Assembly: GCA_015485375.1 (NCBI GenBank) | Contig: WFTU01000247.1 | Coordinates: 1-6,175 of the forward strand | Direction of reading: 5' to 3' | Source of the DNA: Paracoccaceae bacterium | GTDB taxonomy: Bacteria; Pseudomonadota; Alphaproteobacteria; Rhodobacterales; Rhodobacteraceae | Length of the DNA: 6,175 bases | Shown here: piece after piece, positions 5,401 to 6,175 of the stretch | Layout of the letters: the number at the start of each line of letters is the position of its first letter | Numbering within the stretch: position 1 is the stretch's first letter | Notes under the pieces: generated by a model | What the model saw: only the letters and a program-made list of their open reading frames with translations | Told to the model about the DNA's origin: nothing | The model's database searches: none | Translations under genes and position numbers: made by a program

Positions 5401-6168
5401 CTGTGCCGAACGCAGGAACGCACCGGTATAAAGGGTGAAGGTATTTTCGCCCATTTCCACCGTGCCGACCCCGCGTTCGGAATTGGCGTTGCGGATCGTC
5501 TGTGCCAACTGGTCCAGACCGATGCCGAAACCGGCCAGACGTTCGGGGAATACCTCGACCTTGATCCGCTCGGACCGGCCGCCGACGATGAAGCTCTGCG
5601 AGGTATTCTCGACCTCTTTCAAACGCTGCATCACATCCAGACCGAGCGAGCGCAACGCCGCCTCGTCCACTTCCTGCGACCAGAGCGTCAGAGTCACCAC
5701 CGGCACATCGTCCACGCCTTTCGGCTTGATCATCGGACGCGAGACGCCGGGCGGGATTTTGTCCAGATTGGACTGGATCTTGTCGTTCAGCTTGACCAGC
5801 GAGCTTTCCAGTTGCTCGCCCACCTCGAACTGCACCGTCACCATGCCGCTGCCGCGCTGGGACTGCGAATAGACGTGCTTCACACCCTGGATTTCCGACA
5901 TCAGCCGCTCGAGCGGGTCTGTCGCCAGCGAGGCCACCTGATTGGCGGAAGCCCCGGGATAGGAGAAGAAAATATCGACCATCGGCACGGAGATCTGCGG
6001 ATCTTCCTGCCGCGGGGTCATCACCAGACCAAGCGCGCCAAGCGCCAGAAAGGCAAACAGCAGCAGCGGCGCCAGCGGGGAATTGATGAAGGCCTTGGCC
6101 AGCCGACCGGCCAGCCCGAGTTTGACCTCCGGTGCGTCACCGTTTTTTGTGTTGTCCTGATCGCTCAT
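2410..6168 (-). CDS. RND-superfamily efflux transporter permease with long Lys/Ala/Pro-rich tail
   Basis: This is a proton-driven inner-membrane pump that normally works with a periplasmic adaptor and an outer-membrane channel; its substrate is unknown. It has 1252 residues, against about 1030-1050 for AcrB-type relatives. Visible parts are TM1 (31-50), a first periplasmic porter loop (about 51-365), TM2-TM6 (about 370-520), TM7 (about 562-580), a second periplasmic loop, and TM8-TM12 (about 925-1069). TM4 carries the paired proton-relay Asp-434/Asp-435 in G-I-L-V-D-D-A-I-V-V-V-E-N. TM10 reads G-I-I-V-R-N-S-I-L-L-V-D-F, so Arg-991 stands where AcrB has Lys-940. Arg-1021 and Thr-1028 match AcrB Arg-971 and Thr-978. 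The seven cysteines (453, 457, 1018, 1019, 1071, 1079, 1082) all fall at the cytoplasmic face in the standard topology. After TM12 come an extra hydrophobic segment (1116-1136) and a tail with more than 20 lysines. The start has only 7 nt of upstream sequence, but it fits the family, and a TGA ends 1 nt before the ATG, hinting at an upstream cotranscribed gene, probably the adaptor. The paired Asp favours the HAE-like over the heavy-metal type. Confidence 0.96.
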   Translation of the reverse strand: MSDQDNTKNGDAPEVKLGLAGRLAKAFINSPLAPLLLFAFLALGALGLVMTPRQEDPQISVPMVDIFFSYPGASANQVASLATDPLERLMSEIQGVKHVYSQSQRGSGMVTVQFEVGEQLESSLVKLNDKIQSNLDKIPPGVSRPMIKPKGVDDVPVVTLTLWSQEVDEAALRSLGLDVMQRLKEVENTSQSFIVGGRSERIKVEVFPERLAGFGIGLDQLAQTIRNANSERGVGTVEMGENTFTLYTGAFLRSAQDIENLMVGVANGSQIYVRDVALVTEGTDDATNFVNYYTGPAYEGEEGSERAPVGAPAITIAVAKKGGSNGVTVADEVLAYVDRLKGSLIPDNVHVEVTRNYGETANEKVNELIFKLFVVTGAVTVLIWLALGWRASVVVLVVIPVVILMTVFSAWLLGYTIDRVSLFALIFSIGILVDDAIVVVENIYRRWLEKGECTDSCNVDAVREVGNPTVLATFTVIAALMPMGFISGMMGPYMEPIPALGSVAMLLSLFGAFVFTPWLAQRIRPSIEQLDKALEKEHRQTKWLQALYDHTLVPLIENRFKGWVFALVTVVIFFLSLAMFQTKAVTVKMLPSDNKPEFNIVVNMPEGTSLPTTANVVGQLAEKLRSIPEVTAMQSYVGTASPFNFNGLVRHSYLRQKSWYADIQVQLVDKGERDASSHELAVIARDMLTPIAEELGARIQVVEMPPGPPVLQTVVATIYGPDDKTRREVAAGVEELFRQAETIVDVDSYMQMPYESWRFVINREKASRRGVSVEDINRQLEMAMGGYTLGDGKMERSLEPRFIILQMPLALRSDFGRLGQLPVPTSNGTMIPLTELGYFEPFQMDDIVYHKDLRAVEYVTGEVTGRLGAPIYGILEIEGLLDNYVAPDGVRVDTNFTGPPEDSLRSSLEWTGEWTVTYETFRDMGIAFSIALVLIYILVVWEFGNFTIPAIVMAPIPLTLIGIVPGHWLLGASFTATSMIGFIALAGIIVRNSILLVDFSRQAVEQGMDVKDAVVSACCTRTRPILITALALMVGSSVILSDPIFQGMAISLMFGGMVSTLLTLIVIPLGCMSFRKALCESCNIQDADGGAAASAAAPRRSRSKTKNLLSGIGDTLLMIGEVLVFGVVAVVTGTIGRVRGWFTTRRAKAPAPAVVKPAETAPAPVKAEPVKAATKTKAKPKAKPAAKPKAKPKVKPAAKPKAKPAAKSAAKPKSKPAAPKPAEAAPKPAPKTRKGKGRRGIRINTNLNDEQK
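2463..2652 (-). repeat. Degenerate Lys-Pro-Ala codon repeat encoding the transporter tail
   Basis: This codes for roughly residues 1173-1236 of the transporter, an irregular run of K-P-K-A-K-P-A-A motifs like those in histone H1-type tails. The DNA repeats short blocks (GGCTTGGCTTTCGG-like on the plus strand), consistent with growth by slippage. It ends in a basic T-R-K-G-K-G-R-R segment before a short non-repetitive end, I-R-I-N-T-N-L-N-D-E-Q-K. Boundaries are approximate. Confidence 0.75.
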
Positions 6169-6175
6169 GTCATCC

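Noticed and set aside
2410..6168. Heavy-metal (CusA-type) efflux pump
   Set aside because: The paired Asp-Asp in TM4 is the HAE-type pattern, and no CusA-like methionine ladder was seen in the periplasmic domains; the substrate is left open.

Overview
The window is a single co-oriented gene string, with every supported gene on the minus strand. Read in transcription order from the right edge, it holds five genes. First is a complete RND-superfamily inner-membrane transporter with an unusual long C-terminal tail (6168-2410). Then come three consecutive small exported proteins of low-complexity composition (2398-1712, 1690-1085 and 972-364). Last is the first 97 codons of another exported protein, cut by the left edge (292-1). 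Gaps between genes are 11, 21, 112 and 71 nt. The transporter start lies 1 nt after a TGA that could end a gene beyond the right edge, so the operon probably continues in both directions.

The GC-rich sequence, clear Shine-Dalgarno sites and Sec-type signal peptides ending in A-x-A before Gln point to a Gram-negative proteobacterium. I think an alphaproteobacterium, possibly of the Rhodobacterales, is most likely, but this is inferred from style and not from a marker gene.

The most informative gene is 972-364. Its product has a signal peptide, a Gly/Asn/Trp/Pro repeat block, an F-N-M-S-F-S-G segment and a Gly-Tyr-Asn tract. I recognise this architecture from the sulfur globule proteins of purple sulfur bacteria, the structural proteins that coat stored elemental sulfur. 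The two genes before it encode Pro/Gly/Tyr-rich exported proteins whose predicted mature ends both start Q-S-G-x-L. All three proteins lack cysteine. The transporter has seven cysteines, and by the standard RND topology all lie at the cytoplasmic face.

A working model, which is inference only, is an operon that moves a substrate (possibly a sulfur compound) across the envelope with an RND pump and makes secreted, disordered coat or matrix proteins that handle or package the product outside the inner membrane. Regulatory candidates are a pair of near-identical palindromes (ATGCC-GGCAT) before the sulfur-globule-like gene and a strong GC hairpin just after it. No RNA gene, insertion sequence, CRISPR array or plus-strand gene is supported.
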